Origin: Comamonadaceae bacterium
GTDB lineage: Bacteria > Pseudomonadota > Gammaproteobacteria > Burkholderiales > Burkholderiaceae_C
Length of the DNA: 5,327 bases
Direction of reading: 5' to 3'
Assembly (NCBI GenBank): GCA_947374505.1
Contig: CANCCE010000194.1
Coordinates: forward strand, 1-5,327
Position 1 is the stretch's first letter. Each line of letters begins with the position of its first letter. The notes beneath the pieces are model-generated. The model worked only from the letters and a program-made list of their open reading frames with translations. It searched no databases and was not told where the DNA came from. The position numbers and the translations under genes are program-made. Positions 4,561-5,327 of this stretch are shown here, one piece after another.

Positions 4561-5313
4561 ATGGAGAGACAAGCTAGGAGAGATGTCACAAGAAAAGACG
4601 GCGCGCTCATTCAGCTGCGCGCGTACCTTGCACGTCAGGACCTGCCGCCGACAAGCCGCCTGCCGCCAGAGAGAGAGTTGAGCGAGCTATTGGGCGTTTC
4701 GCGTGGTGACCTGCGCAAGGCATTCTTGGTCTTGGAGGGTGAGGGGCAGGTTTGGCGCCATGTCGGCAAGGGAACCTTCATCGGACCGAAACCGGTGGAC
4801 ACCTTGCTGACCTTGCACGGCGTTGAGCGGCAAACCAATCCAGCTGAGGTGATGCGGACCCGCCTGCTGATGGAAACGGCCGTGGCTCGGGAGGCGGCGC
4901 TGAGCGCCAATCGCAATGACATTGAGGCTATGCAAAGATGCCTGAAAGTGTCGCGGGCTTCAAAAACGTGGCGTCAATACGAGACCTCTGACAATCAGTT
5001 GCACCAGTTGATCGCGGAAGCGACGCACAACAGTCTTCTCATCTCGCTCTACGACGCGTTGAATGCTGTCCGGCGCACAATTGTTTGGGGTCGGATGCGC
5101 AGTGAGCAGGGTGGGCCGCCGGCGGATCATCACAGTTTTCGCGACCATGAAGTGATCGTTGCGGCCATCAGTGAGCGAGACATTGATGCCGCAGGGCAAG
5201 CCATGTACGAGCATTTGCGACGGGTGGAGATAAGGCTGCTGAAGCCATTTTCGACTGAGCGTGAGTTAGCCCAGCCGGCGGCAGAGGTCGAGGACAGGCT
5301 GGGCCAATGCTAA
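4561..5313 (+). CDS. GntR-family transcriptional regulator, FadR subfamily (FCD ligand-binding domain)
   Basis: The gene encodes 250 residues from ATG 4561 to TAA 5311-5313. Residues 14-75 form the N-terminal winged helix: SRLPPERELSELLGVSRGDLRKAF (32-55), then GKGTFI in the wing (69-74). Arg38, Arg48, Arg52 and Gly69 line up with the DNA-contacting Arg35, Arg45, Arg49 and Gly66 of E. coli FadR, while FadR His65 is Val68 here. Residues of about 90-228 form the all-helical FCD effector domain. Asp144, His148 (DNQLHQL), His196 (DHEVIVAAI) and His218 (AMYEHLRR) are the expected metal ligands, so it probably binds a carboxylate through a divalent metal, as FCD proteins commonly do. The last 20 residues are a charged tail. 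Divergent reading from the transporter cluster over a shared 228-bp control region makes it the likely local regulator, most often a repressor relieved by substrate in this subfamily; the effector is unknown. An 11-residue longer form from TTG 4528 is less likely. Confidence 0.93.
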   Translation: MERQARRDVTRKDGALIQLRAYLARQDLPPTSRLPPERELSELLGVSRGDLRKAFLVLEGEGQVWRHVGKGTFIGPKPVDTLLTLHGVERQTNPAEVMRTRLLMETAVAREAALSANRNDIEAMQRCLKVSRASKTWRQYETSDNQLHQLIAEATHNSLLISLYDALNAVRRTIVWGRMRSEQGGPPADHHSFRDHEVIVAAISERDIDAAGQAMYEHLRRVEIRLLKPFSTERELAQPAAEVEDRLGQC

Positions 5314-5327
5314 TCTTTCAAAAGCCG

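Noticed and set aside
4484..4681. A 65-codon plus-strand frame running from the divergent region into the regulator gene
   Set aside because: No ribosome-binding site, no recognisable product, and most of it is the regulator gene in another frame.

Overview
The window looks like an ordinary chromosomal stretch of a betaproteobacterium, most likely order Burkholderiales. That is inferred from the gene families: a Bug-type solute-binding protein with TctA/TctB membrane partners (hugely expanded in Burkholderiales), a monomeric NADP-isocitrate dehydrogenase, and a moderately GC-rich coding sequence. No RNA gene, insertion sequence, CRISPR array or phage gene is visible.

Layout. Bases 1-342 (+) hold the last 113 codons of monomeric isocitrate dehydrogenase (icd), followed by a short GC-rich hairpin that probably terminates it. 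Facing it on the minus strand is a four-gene cluster, read right to left: tctB (4332-3790), tctA (3790-2264), a TctC/Bug-type periplasmic binding protein (2223-1255) and a fumarylacetoacetate-hydrolase (FAH) family enzyme resembling fumarylpyruvate hydrolase (1146-442). tctB and tctA share one base (TAATG). The gaps before the binding-protein gene and before the FAH gene each carry an inverted repeat. A 228-bp, AT-rich divergent control region (4333-4560) separates the cluster from a plus-strand FadR-type GntR regulator (4561-5313).

How the genes fit together (inference). The binding protein captures a carboxylate in the periplasm and hands it to the TctA/TctB membrane complex. The FAH enzyme would then cleave a C-C bond in that compound or in a catabolite of it, and the divergently read regulator, whose C-terminal domain keeps the metal-ligand residues of the FCD family, would sense a carboxylate intermediate. 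The substrate cannot be read from the sequence.

The most distinctive non-coding signal is in the divergent region: four copies of the 8-mer TTGGWNAA on the plus strand, starting at 4484, 4506, 4517 and 4528 (steps of 22, 11 and 11 bp, so one DNA face). The first covers the -35 box of the predicted tctB promoter and the last covers the predicted regulator promoter. A perfect 12-bp palindrome (4425-4436) lies just downstream of the predicted tctB transcription start.
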